From: Orenia marismortui DSM 5156
GTDB taxonomy: Bacteria > Bacillota > Halanaerobiia > Halobacteroidales > Halobacteroidaceae
Assembly (NCBI RefSeq): GCF_000379025.1
Contig: NZ_KB900618.1
Location: 238,640-302,639 of the forward strand
Direction of reading: 5' to 3'
Length of the DNA: 64,000 nucleotides
In this document: positions 9,367 through 18,535 of the stretch, piece by piece
Layout of the letters: each line of letters begins with the position of its first letter
How positions within the stretch are numbered: position 1 is the first letter of the stretch
Notes under the pieces: model-generated
What the model saw: only the letters and a program-made list of their open reading frames with translations
Database searches by the model: none
Told to the model about the DNA's origin: nothing
Translations under genes and position numbers: made by a program

Positions 9367-10040
9367 TACTCTACCACTCTCAATCTATAGCCTCGTCCTC
9401 TAACAGTCTCTATTAATTTTTTATCAAAGCCTTTATCAATCTTTTTTCGTAAATAACGAATATACACATCCACAATATTAGAATTACTACCATATCTGTA
9501 GTCCCAAACATGCTCTTCTATTTGAGTTCTACTTAGAACTTGTCCACGATTTCTGATTAAATATTCTAAAACAGAATATTCCTTAACAGTTAAGTCAATA
9601 TCTTTTCCTCCCCTACTTACTTTATGGGTTATAGTATCTAATACCAGATCATCTACTTTTAAAACATTATTACTTTCTCCCAACTTTCTTCTAAATAAAG
9701 CTCTAATTCTAGCTCTTAATTCATCAAAGGCAAAGGGTTTGGTCAAATAATCATCTGCCCCCAAATCTAAACCTGCCACCTTATCTTCTACTGAATCTTT
9801 AGCAGTTAAAATTAGAACAGGAACTTTATTACCTTCTTCTCTCAATTCTCTTAATACTTCTATTCCACTTTTAATAGGAAGCATTAAATCTAAAATAATT
9901 AAATCATACTGTATTACAACAGCTAAATCTATTGCTTCTTGACCATTATTAACAGCATCAACAGCATAGCCATCTTCTTTTAGACCTTTTTGTAGGACTT
10001 CTGCCAAATGATATTCATCTTCTACTATTAAAATCCGCAT
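9366..10040 (-). CDS. OmpR/PhoB-family response regulator
   Basis: 224 residues: receiver domain with the acidic pair in VEDE, phospho-acceptor Asp51 (LIILDLMLP) and the lysine of LTKPF, then a C-terminal winged helix ending RTQIEEHVWDY..VDVYIRYLRKKID..RGRGYRL. It activates or represses DNA targets after phosphorylation by the kinase encoded immediately downstream. It faces the PAP2 gene across a 380-bp AT-rich region that may contain its binding sites. Confidence 0.94.
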   Translation of the reverse strand: MRILIVEDEYHLAEVLQKGLKEDGYAVDAVNNGQEAIDLAVVIQYDLIILDLMLPIKSGIEVLRELREEGNKVPVLILTAKDSVEDKVAGLDLGADDYLTKPFAFDELRARIRALFRRKLGESNNVLKVDDLVLDTITHKVSRGGKDIDLTVKEYSVLEYLIRNRGQVLSRTQIEEHVWDYRYGSNSNIVDVYIRYLRKKIDKGFDKKLIETVRGRGYRLRVVE

Positions 10041-10422
10041 TTATCTCACTACTCCTTTCTCCAACTATATCCTGATATTATTAATTTAATCAAATTTATC
10101 CCTAAAACTCAAAATTAAATTCATATTATAATTTATTTTTAATTTTGATAATTAGCTTCATCATAGATCTTAATAATTTAAAATTGTATATTATAGCATT
10201 ATCACTCACAATACTATATAAATAACCTTATATATATATCCTACATTAAAAAGATTAAGCTAAAATTAAAAGAAGATTAAAAAAAATTAATATAAATTAT
10301 GGATATTATGTAAAAATATATTTGTTTAAAATTAAAAAATACTAATTTTAATTTCATTTACCTTTAATATTACTACTATAAAATTAAACTAGATAAGATA
10401 AAAAATTTAAAGGAGTGAAATT
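10041..10422. other. divergent AT-rich promoter region
   Basis: About 380 bp between the response regulator gene and the PAP2 gene, almost entirely A and T. Direct repeats of the form AAATTAA are abundant and could bind an OmpR-type regulator, but base composition alone would produce many of them. No gene or stable hairpin is seen. Confidence 0.35.
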
Positions 10423-11157
10423 ATGTTAACACCATCTATATATATGTATATTATTTTTATTTCTATAGTTTTCTATTTAGTCAAAGAGGGATATTGGAAT
10501 AATTCCTTTACAAATCTATATACTACAATTAAAAGTAATCTAAAGCTATTTCTTTTAACCCTATCTTTAACAATATTCTCAATCTTAGTCTTGGATTTAC
10601 CAATCTCGGAGTACTTTTCTGACCGAGATAACCTAACTTTTCTAAACCATATCATCGCTATGATAAATAATTTGGGCGATGGATCCTTTATCTTCTCTTT
10701 ATTTACTACTTTAGTGATTATTTCTTTAATAATTAAAAAAGATAAATATAAGAGAATATTATTAATCTCTCTAAGTTCATCAGTTTATGCAGGATTATTT
10801 AATTTATTTCTAAAGATCTTCTTTAACAGAGCAAGACCTTATGTTAATTTAAATCCCTATAAACTATTTACTTATGGCAATACTCATATATTTAGATCAG
10901 ATTATTGGAGTATGCCTTCTGGACATACAATTGTAGCATTTGCTGCTTTTATCCCTTTAGCAATCCACTCTAAAAATAAAATATTAAAACTCTTCTTTAT
11001 TAATTTATCAATTTTAGTAGCCTTTGCTCGTATCTATCTTTTTAAACATTGGCTTAGTGATGTAATTATAGCTGCATTTCTGGGAACTATGATTGGAATA
11101 ATGACTTATCAACATAATAATATTAAAAAGAGTAATGAAGCAATTAAAGCACTTTGA
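10423..11157 (+). CDS. PAP2-family membrane phosphatase
   Basis: 244 residues with about six membrane helices. The three-part phosphatase signature is complete: KIFFNRARP (KX6RP), SMPSGHT (PSGH), and ARIYLFKHWLSDV (RX5HXXXD). Such enzymes dephosphorylate lipid phosphates, for example undecaprenyl pyrophosphate, phosphatidylglycerophosphate or lipid A phosphates. A two-component system diverges from it and envelope glycan genes lie close by, so a role in envelope lipid turnover is likely. The RBS aaaggag precedes the ATG. Confidence 0.87.
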   Translation: MLTPSIYMYIIFISIVFYLVKEGYWNNSFTNLYTTIKSNLKLFLLTLSLTIFSILVLDLPISEYFSDRDNLTFLNHIIAMINNLGDGSFIFSLFTTLVIISLIIKKDKYKRILLISLSSSVYAGLFNLFLKIFFNRARPYVNLNPYKLFTYGNTHIFRSDYWSMPSGHTIVAFAAFIPLAIHSKNKILKLFFINLSILVAFARIYLFKHWLSDVIIAAFLGTMIGIMTYQHNNIKKSNEAIKAL

Positions 11158-11273
11158 GAAGGTCTATTAAAGATATCTTAAAAATAATTTTACTAGCTAT
11201 ACTCTTAATGGTACTAGTAATTAAATCATAGATATTTAAGATAGTTACTTCAACAGCAAAAATCATAAAAAAA

Positions 11274-11307
11274 TAAGGAACTCTTATCAGAAGATAATAG
11301 TTCCTTA
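11274..11307 (-). terminator. terminator of the hyp operon
   Basis: A 15-bp stem with one mismatch and an agaa loop. Read on the minus strand it follows the hypE stop codon directly and is trailed by TTTTTTT. Confidence 0.8.
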
Positions 11308-11308
11308 C

Positions 11309-12313
11309 TCAACATATTCTAGGTAATAATTCTCCAACTAAGGCATTAACTATTCTAGTTCCATTAATGCTAGTTTCTAAATAGACTCTATTATTATCAT
11401 CCTCTACTACTTCTCCAATCACTCTCGCTTCTCTTCCTAAATCATTCTTTCTCATAACTTCTAAAACCCTATTACTTTCACTATTATCAACTACTACCAC
11501 TACTTTACCTTCATTAGCTAAATATAAGGGATCAAAACCAGCAATTTGGCAAAGACTTCTGACTTCATCTCTAATCAAAAGCTTCTCTTCCTTTAATTTA
11601 ATACTCACTTTACTCTGTCCAGCAATTTCATTTAAAGTAGTAGCTAATCCTCCCCTTGTAGGATCACGTAATACTTTCACCTTATTAGAATTATCCAAAA
11701 TCTCAACTATCAAATCATTTAATAAAGTACAATCACTTTGTAAACTACTATTCATCTCTAATTCTCCCCTTTGAGTAAAAATACTAGCTCCATGATCTCC
11801 TATACTTCCATTAATTATTATCTTATCTCCTACTTCTGCTCTAGCTCCTCCTAATTTAATATTTCTTTCTAAGACACCTATGCCCGTAGTATTAATATAT
11901 ACTCCATCACAGCTCCCTCTTTCAACAACCTTTGTATCCCCACTAACTATCTTTACCTTAGCCTTTAATGCAGTTACAGCCATAGATTCTACTATTTTCT
12001 CTAACTTATTAATCTCAAATCCTTCTTCAATAATAAACCCTACAGTTATATATAGAGGTCTAGATCCACTCATTAGCAAATCATTAACAGTTCCGCAGAT
12101 TGATAACTTTCCTATATCTCCACCTCTAAAAAATATAGGCTTAACTACAAAGTTATCTGTAGTAGCAACTAATCTTCCCTTAATAAAAGATAACAAGGTC
12201 GAATCATTAGCTTGTAAAAGAAGATCATTCTTAAAGGATTTATAAAAAATCCCTTCTATCAACTCTTCAGTCAACTTTCCTCCACTACCATGGGCCATAG
12301 TAATTATCTTCAT
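11309..12313 (-). CDS. hypE: hydrogenase maturation factor HypE
   Basis: About 334 residues, AIR-synthase-like fold. It dehydrates a carbamoyl group carried on its C-terminal cysteine to thiocyanate, the precursor of the active-site cyanide ligands. The family's C-terminal LPRIC ending is intact, as is the N-terminal MAHGSGGK. I choose ATG 12313, six bases after an AAGGTG site, over the in-frame GTG at 12322. It is the last gene of hypA-B-F-C-D-E and is followed by a terminator. Confidence 0.95.
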   Translation of the reverse strand: MKIITMAHGSGGKLTEELIEGIFYKSFKNDLLLQANDSTLLSFIKGRLVATTDNFVVKPIFFRGGDIGKLSICGTVNDLLMSGSRPLYITVGFIIEEGFEINKLEKIVESMAVTALKAKVKIVSGDTKVVERGSCDGVYINTTGIGVLERNIKLGGARAEVGDKIIINGSIGDHGASIFTQRGELEMNSSLQSDCTLLNDLIVEILDNSNKVKVLRDPTRGGLATTLNEIAGQSKVSIKLKEEKLLIRDEVRSLCQIAGFDPLYLANEGKVVVVVDNSESNRVLEVMRKNDLGREARVIGEVVEDDNNRVYLETSINGTRIVNALVGELLPRIC

Positions 12314-12318
12314 TAATT

Positions 12319-13413
12319 TCACCTTCTATATTCATAGTAAATATTACAACTTCCTTCTTCTGATACCATACATGGACCTTGAGGATTTAAAGGATTACAA
12401 TCTCTAGCAAACAATTGGCAATCTGATGGCCTCTTCTTTCCTGTTAAAACATCACCACAACTACAAAAAATTTTTTTCTCTTGAGGTACTACCTTAAATT
12501 CAAATTTATTCTCTGCATTAAAGTTTTGATACTTCTCCTTTAATCCTAAACCACTATTTCTTACTAGTCCTAAGCCTCGCCAAGTACTATCTTTAACTTC
12601 AAAAAATTCATTCATTATGGCTATTGCCTTTAAATTACCTTTAGCTTTAACCACTCTACTATACAAATTATCTACTGTAGTAATCCCTTCTTTAACCATC
12701 TTTAATATTCTAGCTAAAGCCATAATAATATCAACCCTTTCAAAACCAGCTATTACTGCAGCTAAGTTATAATTATCTGCTATAAAATTAAAAGCTTGAC
12801 TACCAATGATTGTACTAACATGGCCAGGACAGATAAAGCCATCTATCTCTGATTCTAAATCTAATATTAATTTTTCAATTATAGCTGGCATAGTCTTTAA
12901 TGATAATAAGATAGAATAATTATCTAGCTTTAATCTATCTGCTTCCTTAAGACTTAAAGCTATTATAGGAGCTGTAGTTTCAAAACCAATAGCTAAGAAG
13001 ACAACTTCTTTATCATAATTTTTCTGAGCAATTTTTAGAGCTGATATAGGAGAATGAACTACCCGTACATCCCCTCCCAAAGCCTTTATCTGCTGTAAAG
13101 AACTATTATTTCCTGGTACTTTTATAAAATCAGCAAAGCTTGTAATTATCACATTACTCTTCTTAGCAAGTTCAATAGCTTTGTCAATATAAATTTGAGT
13201 AGTAACACAGATAGGACAGCCTGGACCAGAGATTAAAGTTATATGATCAGATAATAATTTAGGAATACCACCAACAAAGATAGCCCTAGTATGAGTTCCA
13301 CAAACTTCCATAATCTTTACCTCTTTGTCAAAATTTCTAATTTGATTAAGCATTTCTTTAAGTAAATCTATATCCCTAAATTTATTATAATAAGCCATTA
13401 TTTTTTTCACCAT
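12319..13413 (-). CDS. hypD: hydrogenase maturation factor HypD
   Basis: Up to 364 residues. It is the iron-sulfur scaffold on which, with HypC, the Fe(CN)2CO unit is assembled. Conserved motifs are present: MEVCGTHT, SGPGCPICVT, and the C-terminal cysteine-rich tail (CSCGDVL, DCQLFARDCNP, GPCMVSEEGSC) that binds a 4Fe-4S cluster. The ATG at 13413 overlaps the end of hypC; an ATG at 13398 preceded by a GGTG site is equally possible. Confidence 0.95.
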   Translation of the reverse strand: MVKKIMAYYNKFRDIDLLKEMLNQIRNFDKEVKIMEVCGTHTRAIFVGGIPKLLSDHITLISGPGCPICVTTQIYIDKAIELAKKSNVIITSFADFIKVPGNNSSLQQIKALGGDVRVVHSPISALKIAQKNYDKEVVFLAIGFETTAPIIALSLKEADRLKLDNYSILLSLKTMPAIIEKLILDLESEIDGFICPGHVSTIIGSQAFNFIADNYNLAAVIAGFERVDIIMALARILKMVKEGITTVDNLYSRVVKAKGNLKAIAIMNEFFEVKDSTWRGLGLVRNSGLGLKEKYQNFNAENKFEFKVVPQEKKIFCSCGDVLTGKKRPSDCQLFARDCNPLNPQGPCMVSEEGSCNIYYEYRR

Positions 13414-13633
13414 CTACATTATTGACTCTTCCTTGTTCTAGTAATCTTTTGGTCTCTTGGGCAGCTTTTTGATTTAATTTCTCAATAGCACAACCACAGT
13501 GAATTAAGAGATAATCTCCTAGCTTGACATAATCTATTAAATCAATATTCACCCTTTGACTAACTCCACCAAAATCTACAATAGCCATCATCTCATCAAG
13601 CTCAATCACTCTTCCTGGTATTGCTATGCACAT
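13385..13633 (-). CDS. hypC: hydrogenase maturation chaperone HypC
   Basis: 82-residue HypC/HupF chaperone that carries the iron unit from HypD to the large subunit. Function needs cysteine as the second residue (exposed after Met removal), so the start is the second of two adjacent ATG codons (13633), giving MCIAIPGRVIEL. The RBS AAGGAG lies nine bases ahead. The gene starts inside the 3' end of hypF and overlaps the start of hypD, a sign of tight translational coupling. Confidence 0.95.
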   Translation of the reverse strand: MCIAIPGRVIELDEMMAIVDFGGVSQRVNIDLIDYVKLGDYLLIHCGCAIEKLNQKAAQETKRLLEQGRVNNVDGEKNNGLL

Positions 13634-15896
13634 CATTTTTAGCTCCTTTTTGATAATTAGCAATTACTAACTGTCCTACTGCTAATCCTCCATCATTAGA
13701 AGGTAGTTTGCTGTGAAAATATACCTCAAATTCTTTTGCCACTAATTGCTGATAAATACCTTTTAATAAAATTTGATTTTGAAAGACTCCACCACTTAAA
13801 GCAACTAGTTTTGTCTTATATTCATCTCTAATCAACTCGCAGAGAGCAACTGAAAAGCTAATTATAGTATTGTGAAACTTTCTGGCAATCACTTCTTTAT
13901 TTAGCCCTAATTTAATATCATCAACTATAGCTTTAATTAAAGGGATTGTATTGATTAGATAATAACCATTATTATTTTCAATCTGATAAGCATATTTCCT
14001 TGCTTCTGTAGCAGTAGCAAGACTTTCTAACTTAATAGCTCCTTGTGCTTCATAGCTAATCACTTCTCCTAAAGCAATTAAACTTGCTACTGTATCAAAT
14101 AAACGTCCCATACTAGAAGTTTCAGGAGAATTAATATCTGCTTTGATTAATCTAATTACCTTCTCAATCCTCTCTATTTTAATATCAATTAATTCATTAA
14201 ATAATTCTAAATCAGCTCCATAAGCTTGATAGAGATGACTAATAGCTATCCTCCAGGGTTCTTTAATAGCTTTTTCTCCCCCAGGCAGCTTAATATAATT
14301 CAACTGCCCTACCCTTTTAAATTTAGTATAATCGCAAAGTAAAAATTCCCCTCCCCATAACCTACCATCTGTCCCCACCCCTGTTCCATCAAAAGCCAAA
14401 CCAATTACCTGTTCACTAACCTCATTCTCTACCATACAACTAACTATATGAGCATGATGATGCTGAACTGGAACCTTCTCCTCCTTCTGATTTTGGGCAA
14501 ATCTTGTAGTTAAGTATTCTGGATGTAGGTCATGAGCGATAATTTGAGGATTAATTTGATAGAGATCTTTAAGGTGTCTAATCACCTGTTTATAGTTTTG
14601 ATAGCTCTCTAAATTATCTATATTACCTATATGTTGACTTAGAAAAATATAATCTGACTTAGCAATAGCAAAGGTATTTTTAAGCTCAGATCCACAAGCT
14701 AAAGTCTCTTTTAAACCATTAAATTTAATAACTAAAGGTGTATAACCTCTTCCTCTCCTAATTAAAGTTTCTTGACCTAAAATAATTCTTGAAACTGAAT
14801 CATCAACTGGAGTCTTTATCTCACGGTCATGTAATAAAAAGTAATCAGCAAGCTCTTTTAAATTATCTAAAGCTCCTTGATTTCTATATTCCAATGGTAA
14901 TCCACTCAAATTAGCACTGGTCATTACTAGAATTTCTAAGCCCTCCTCAAATAATAATTCATGTAAAGGAGTATAGGGTAACATCACCCCCAAATAATTA
15001 TTATCAACAGAAATATTAGCTGGCAAAGAATTATTCTTTCGCTTTAATAATAAAATTGGTCTTTTAATTCCTGTTAAGATCTCTTCTTCCTGAGCATTAA
15101 GATAGCAATATCTCTTAGCCACTTCTAGATTTTTCATCATCAGAGCAAAAGGCTTATCTGCTCTTCTCTTTCTAAGCCTTAACTTATTAATAGCAACTTC
15201 ATTCTTTCCATCACAAGCTAAATGAAAACCTCCTAAACCCTTAATAGCAATTATCTTTCCTTTTTGAAGTAAGTTGATAGTTTGTTTTAGTGGATCTAAT
15301 ACTAATTTACTCCCTGAATCATCTGCTAAATAAACTTGAGGACCACAATTAGGGCAAGCATTGGTTTGAGCATGGAACCTCCTATTACTAAGGTCTTCAT
15401 ACTCTTCTCTACAGCTATCACAGATCTTGAAATCTTTCATAGTAGTTACTGCTCGATCATAGGGCAAAGCTTCAATTATAGAATAACGTGGACCACAATT
15501 AGTGCAATTAGTAAATGGGTATTGATAACGGCGATTATTACAATTATTTATCTCTTCATTACAATCTGAACAGATTGCTATATCTGGGGAGATTAAGGTT
15601 ATATCTTTTCTATTAGTTGAACTTTTCCTAATACTAAAACTACCATAACCTTTTAAATGCAACTCTTTAACCTCTACACTATCTATTTTGGCTAAAGAAG
15701 GTGTATTTGAGTGAATAAGAGATAAAAAAGAATTGATTTTTTCCCTCTCACCTTCGATATCAATAACCACTCCATTTGAAGTATTATTAATCCAGCCTGC
15801 TAAATTATATTTAGCTGCTAAGTTATAAATAAAAGGTCTAAAGCCAACTCCCTGCACTATTCCTCTAACCTCAATTCTCTTACAAATTTTGACCAT
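13602..15896 (-). CDS. hypF: carbamoyltransferase HypF
   Basis: About 764 residues in the standard order: acylphosphatase domain (VRGIVQGVGFRPF near residue 15), two zinc-finger CxxC repeats (CSDCNEEI, CTNCGPRY, CDSCREEY, CPNCGPQ), a YrdC-like domain, and a C-terminal Kae1-like domain with HHAHIVSCMVE and FDGTGVGTDG. It transfers the carbamoyl group to HypE. I prefer ATG 15896 over GTG 15908 because HypF proteins usually begin close to the acylphosphatase motif. Confidence 0.95.
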   Translation of the reverse strand: MVKICKRIEVRGIVQGVGFRPFIYNLAAKYNLAGWINNTSNGVVIDIEGEREKINSFLSLIHSNTPSLAKIDSVEVKELHLKGYGSFSIRKSSTNRKDITLISPDIAICSDCNEEINNCNNRRYQYPFTNCTNCGPRYSIIEALPYDRAVTTMKDFKICDSCREEYEDLSNRRFHAQTNACPNCGPQVYLADDSGSKLVLDPLKQTINLLQKGKIIAIKGLGGFHLACDGKNEVAINKLRLRKRRADKPFALMMKNLEVAKRYCYLNAQEEEILTGIKRPILLLKRKNNSLPANISVDNNYLGVMLPYTPLHELLFEEGLEILVMTSANLSGLPLEYRNQGALDNLKELADYFLLHDREIKTPVDDSVSRIILGQETLIRRGRGYTPLVIKFNGLKETLACGSELKNTFAIAKSDYIFLSQHIGNIDNLESYQNYKQVIRHLKDLYQINPQIIAHDLHPEYLTTRFAQNQKEEKVPVQHHHAHIVSCMVENEVSEQVIGLAFDGTGVGTDGRLWGGEFLLCDYTKFKRVGQLNYIKLPGGEKAIKEPWRIAISHLYQAYGADLELFNELIDIKIERIEKVIRLIKADINSPETSSMGRLFDTVASLIALGEVISYEAQGAIKLESLATATEARKYAYQIENNNGYYLINTIPLIKAIVDDIKLGLNKEVIARKFHNTIISFSVALCELIRDEYKTKLVALSGGVFQNQILLKGIYQQLVAKEFEVYFHSKLPSNDGGLAVGQLVIANYQKGAKNDVHSNTRKSD

Positions 15897-15901
15897 ATTA
15901 T

Positions 15902-16591
15902 TTAGCACCCACTAGATAATAGCTTATTGTTAATTTCATCCTTTAAATAATTTTCAAAGCCTAAAGTACCTCTTTCTTTAATACAAGAAACTTCAAAAAC
16001 TTTAATATCTTCTTTTAAAGATCTAAGATCTTCATACAACTCATCCATTGAAAAGTCAGTGTAATTTAATAAATCTAGCTTATTAACTACAACTGCCTCT
16101 GAATTTTGAAAGATTAGCGGATACTTAAGGGGCTTATCACTACCTTCAGTTATACTTAATAGTGTTATTTTAATATCTTCTCCTAAATCAAAAGATGCTG
16201 TACATACTAAATTGCCTACATTCTCAATGATCAATAAATCTATCTCTGCTAAATTCAAATCAGATATTGCCTCTGCTATCATATTAGCTTCCAAGTGACA
16301 AGCACCTTTAGTATTAAGTTGAATAACCTCTATTCCCTCTTGTTCAATTCGCTCACCATCTTTAGTAGTATATAAATCACCTTCTATTACTACAATATTT
16401 AATTGATCCTTCATATTCCTAATAATCTTTTCTAATAATGAAGTCTTCCCTGCTCCTGGAGAACCCACTAAATTAATTGTAAAGATCCCTTTCTTCTTAA
16501 ATAACTCCCGATTAACAGCAGCAATTTTGTTATTAGTATCAAATAAATCCTTCATCACAGTAATACTCTTCTTAACGTCAAGTTGCTTCAT
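15902..16591 (-). CDS. hypB: hydrogenase nickel-insertion GTPase HypB
   Basis: 229-residue SIMIBI GTPase with P-loop GSPGAGKTSLLEK, the metal-binding CH of KGACHLEANM, and NKLDLLNYTDF for guanine recognition. It delivers nickel together with HypA. The N terminus lacks the histidine-rich or CxxCGC nickel-storage stretch seen in some HypB proteins, so only the GTPase-domain metal site is present. The ATG lies three bases from the hypA stop. Confidence 0.94.
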   Translation of the reverse strand: MKQLDVKKSITVMKDLFDTNNKIAAVNRELFKKKGIFTINLVGSPGAGKTSLLEKIIRNMKDQLNIVVIEGDLYTTKDGERIEQEGIEVIQLNTKGACHLEANMIAEAISDLNLAEIDLLIIENVGNLVCTASFDLGEDIKITLLSITEGSDKPLKYPLIFQNSEAVVVNKLDLLNYTDFSMDELYEDLRSLKEDIKVFEVSCIKERGTLGFENYLKDEINNKLLSSGC

Positions 16592-16592
16592 T

Positions 16593-16934
16593 TTACTCCC
16601 CCTCTAACTTCTCTAATAATATTTCATCACCACTAATTAAATTATAATTAAACCGCTTACATTCTGGACATATCTTATTAGTAAAATCAGCTTTATATTC
16701 TATTCCACAAAACTGACACTTATTAATAGCTTCTACTCTATCTATTATTAGTTCAGCTCCTTCCACTTTTGTATCCTTAACAAAAAATTGAAAAGCAAAA
16801 TTCAATGATTCATCTTCTACACAACTCATCTCACCTACCTTTAATACTATTTTTGTTACTTTGTCTAAACCATACTTCATGATGTACTCTTGAATAATAG
16901 AAAATAATTGGGTCATCAAAGACATCTCATGCAT
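16593..16934 (-). CDS. hypA: hydrogenase nickel metallochaperone HypA
   Basis: 113 residues. The N-terminal nickel ligands MHEMSL are present, and the zinc site is formed by CQFCG and CPEC (about residues 73-76 and 89-92). It receives nickel and passes it to the large subunit with HypB. It is the first gene of the hyp operon, separated from the hydrogenase structural genes by 190 bp that contain a dispersed palindrome. Confidence 0.94.
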   Translation of the reverse strand: MHEMSLMTQLFSIIQEYIMKYGLDKVTKIVLKVGEMSCVEDESLNFAFQFFVKDTKVEGAELIIDRVEAINKCQFCGIEYKADFTNKICPECKRFNYNLISGDEILLEKLEGE

Positions 16935-16989
16935 TTAAAATCTCCACCTATTTATACGTAATTATTTAAAGTAAAAATAAAAGTTAATA

Positions 16990-17092
16990 GATATAAAGAG
17001 ACATTTTTAGGTGCTAGGTCATAGGTTATAGGGGTTAGTAAGGTCTTCCTAACTCCTACCTCCTAACGCCTAATCCCGAAACTGTCGTAATC
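16990..17092. repeat. dispersed palindromic repeat, TAGGTGATAGG core (copy 2)
   Basis: Near-copy of the 7.8-kb repeat. Its left wing is ttttaggtgctaggtcatag, its centre agtaaggtcttccta and its right wing cctcctaacgcctaa, and it ends in cgaaactgtcg. It lies in the short gap between the large-subunit gene and hypA, both on the minus strand, so it would be transcribed if they are one unit. Confidence 0.75.
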
Positions 17093-17125
17093 TCTATCTA
17101 TTACCTTATTTCATACCTATAAATA

Positions 17126-18535
17126 TCAAAATACCACCTTGCCTTTAACATTCCCCTTAAGATCAAGTACATGAGTAGCACAAGACATACAAGGGTCAAA
17201 GGAACGGATAATTCTCCCTAAAACAGTATACAGCTCTCCTGGATAACGTATCTTAGTTCCTACCATAGCATTTTCAACAGGCCCTAAATTTCCATGCTGG
17301 TCTTTAGGGGAGAAGTTCCAAACTGTTGGAGTGATAATATTATATTTAATTACCTCTTCATCATTAATCTTAGCACTATGTAATAAAGCACCTCGCATAG
17401 CATCATTAGTAGCTATAACTTGATCTTTTATTGGTTCTTTATTCTGCTTGATAGGAGCCTCTTGACTAGGCTTTAATTTAGCTAGCCACTTTATCATTAA
17501 TTCAGTGATTAATAAAGTTTCTAGAGTTCTAGACATAATTCTATCCATTGTTGAAGTTCCACCCTTATATAGCCCATTAATAATTAATCTTGCTAAAGGC
17601 CCAGTCTCAAACTGTTCTCCCTTATACTTAACTGTCTTAACCCAACTATAAGCACTCTCCTTTAAGGGCTCTGGCTCTAGCTCCCCATCATAAATATTAT
17701 CAGCGTCTCCCTCAAACCAAGAGTTAATAATACCTTCATTAATTAAATCAAGATCTACTTCAGCTAAACGATTACCCCTAAGTACTCCTCCCTTCCATAA
17801 ATACTTATCATTGTTAGCACCAAATCTCCACAACCCAAAAGATAATAAACGGCGTGGAGTCACTCCAATTTCAAAATAATCGCTATAAACTCTAGAGATT
17901 AATTTAATATCGGGCAGCATAGTTTTACTAACAAATTGATGAATCTGCTCAACTAAGGATAAAGCTGTATTAATCTTATCTACTGTTGGAGCTACAGCTA
18001 CCCCTCCATGAACAAAACTATGCTGATGAGGGGCTTTTCCACCAAATAATGCTAAAATCTGATGACTCTGCTGAGCAATTTTGATTGCTTTAAAATAATT
18101 ATCTACTAAACACTGATTATCTCTAGGTTTTAAACGAGCATCTAATAAATTTTGACCATGGAAAGGAGGTCGATTAGGCATCTTTACATAATCAGGAAGA
18201 CTGAAAAAATAAATTTGCCTGATATGATTCTGTAAAAAATCTGCCCCATACATAATGTTCCTTAAGTATTGAGCATCCTCTGAAATCTGATTATCATATA
18301 ATTCATCTAGTAGATAGCTTCCAATAGCACCATGAGCCAAAGAACAAATTCCACAAACTCTTTGTGTCATGTACACAGCATCAGTAACATGTCTATCTCT
18401 CATAATCCATTCAAAACCTCTAAACATCGTACTACTAGCATCAGCATCTACTACTATATTATTATCTATAGTTAATTTAACTGATAAAATTCCACTCAAG
18501 CGAGTAACAGGACTAAAAGTTACCTTCTTACTCAT
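17126..18535 (-). CDS. [NiFe] hydrogenase large (catalytic) subunit
   Basis: About 469 residues. It holds the nickel ligands in two motifs: RVCGICSLAH near residue 62 (L1) and DPCMSCATH near the C terminus (L2). A 14-residue tail (VLDLKGNVKGKVVF) follows the final His; the maturation endopeptidase should remove it after nickel insertion. GGKAPHQHSFVHGG is the usual middle motif. The start is ATG 18535, ten bases after GGAGG and overlapping the end of the small-subunit gene; the longer reading frame upstream only runs through that gene. No cytochrome b partner is nearby. Confidence 0.95.
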   Translation of the reverse strand: MSKKVTFSPVTRLSGILSVKLTIDNNIVVDADASSTMFRGFEWIMRDRHVTDAVYMTQRVCGICSLAHGAIGSYLLDELYDNQISEDAQYLRNIMYGADFLQNHIRQIYFFSLPDYVKMPNRPPFHGQNLLDARLKPRDNQCLVDNYFKAIKIAQQSHQILALFGGKAPHQHSFVHGGVAVAPTVDKINTALSLVEQIHQFVSKTMLPDIKLISRVYSDYFEIGVTPRRLLSFGLWRFGANNDKYLWKGGVLRGNRLAEVDLDLINEGIINSWFEGDADNIYDGELEPEPLKESAYSWVKTVKYKGEQFETGPLARLIINGLYKGGTSTMDRIMSRTLETLLITELMIKWLAKLKPSQEAPIKQNKEPIKDQVIATNDAMRGALLHSAKINDEEVIKYNIITPTVWNFSPKDQHGNLGPVENAMVGTKIRYPGELYTVLGRIIRSFDPCMSCATHVLDLKGNVKGKVVF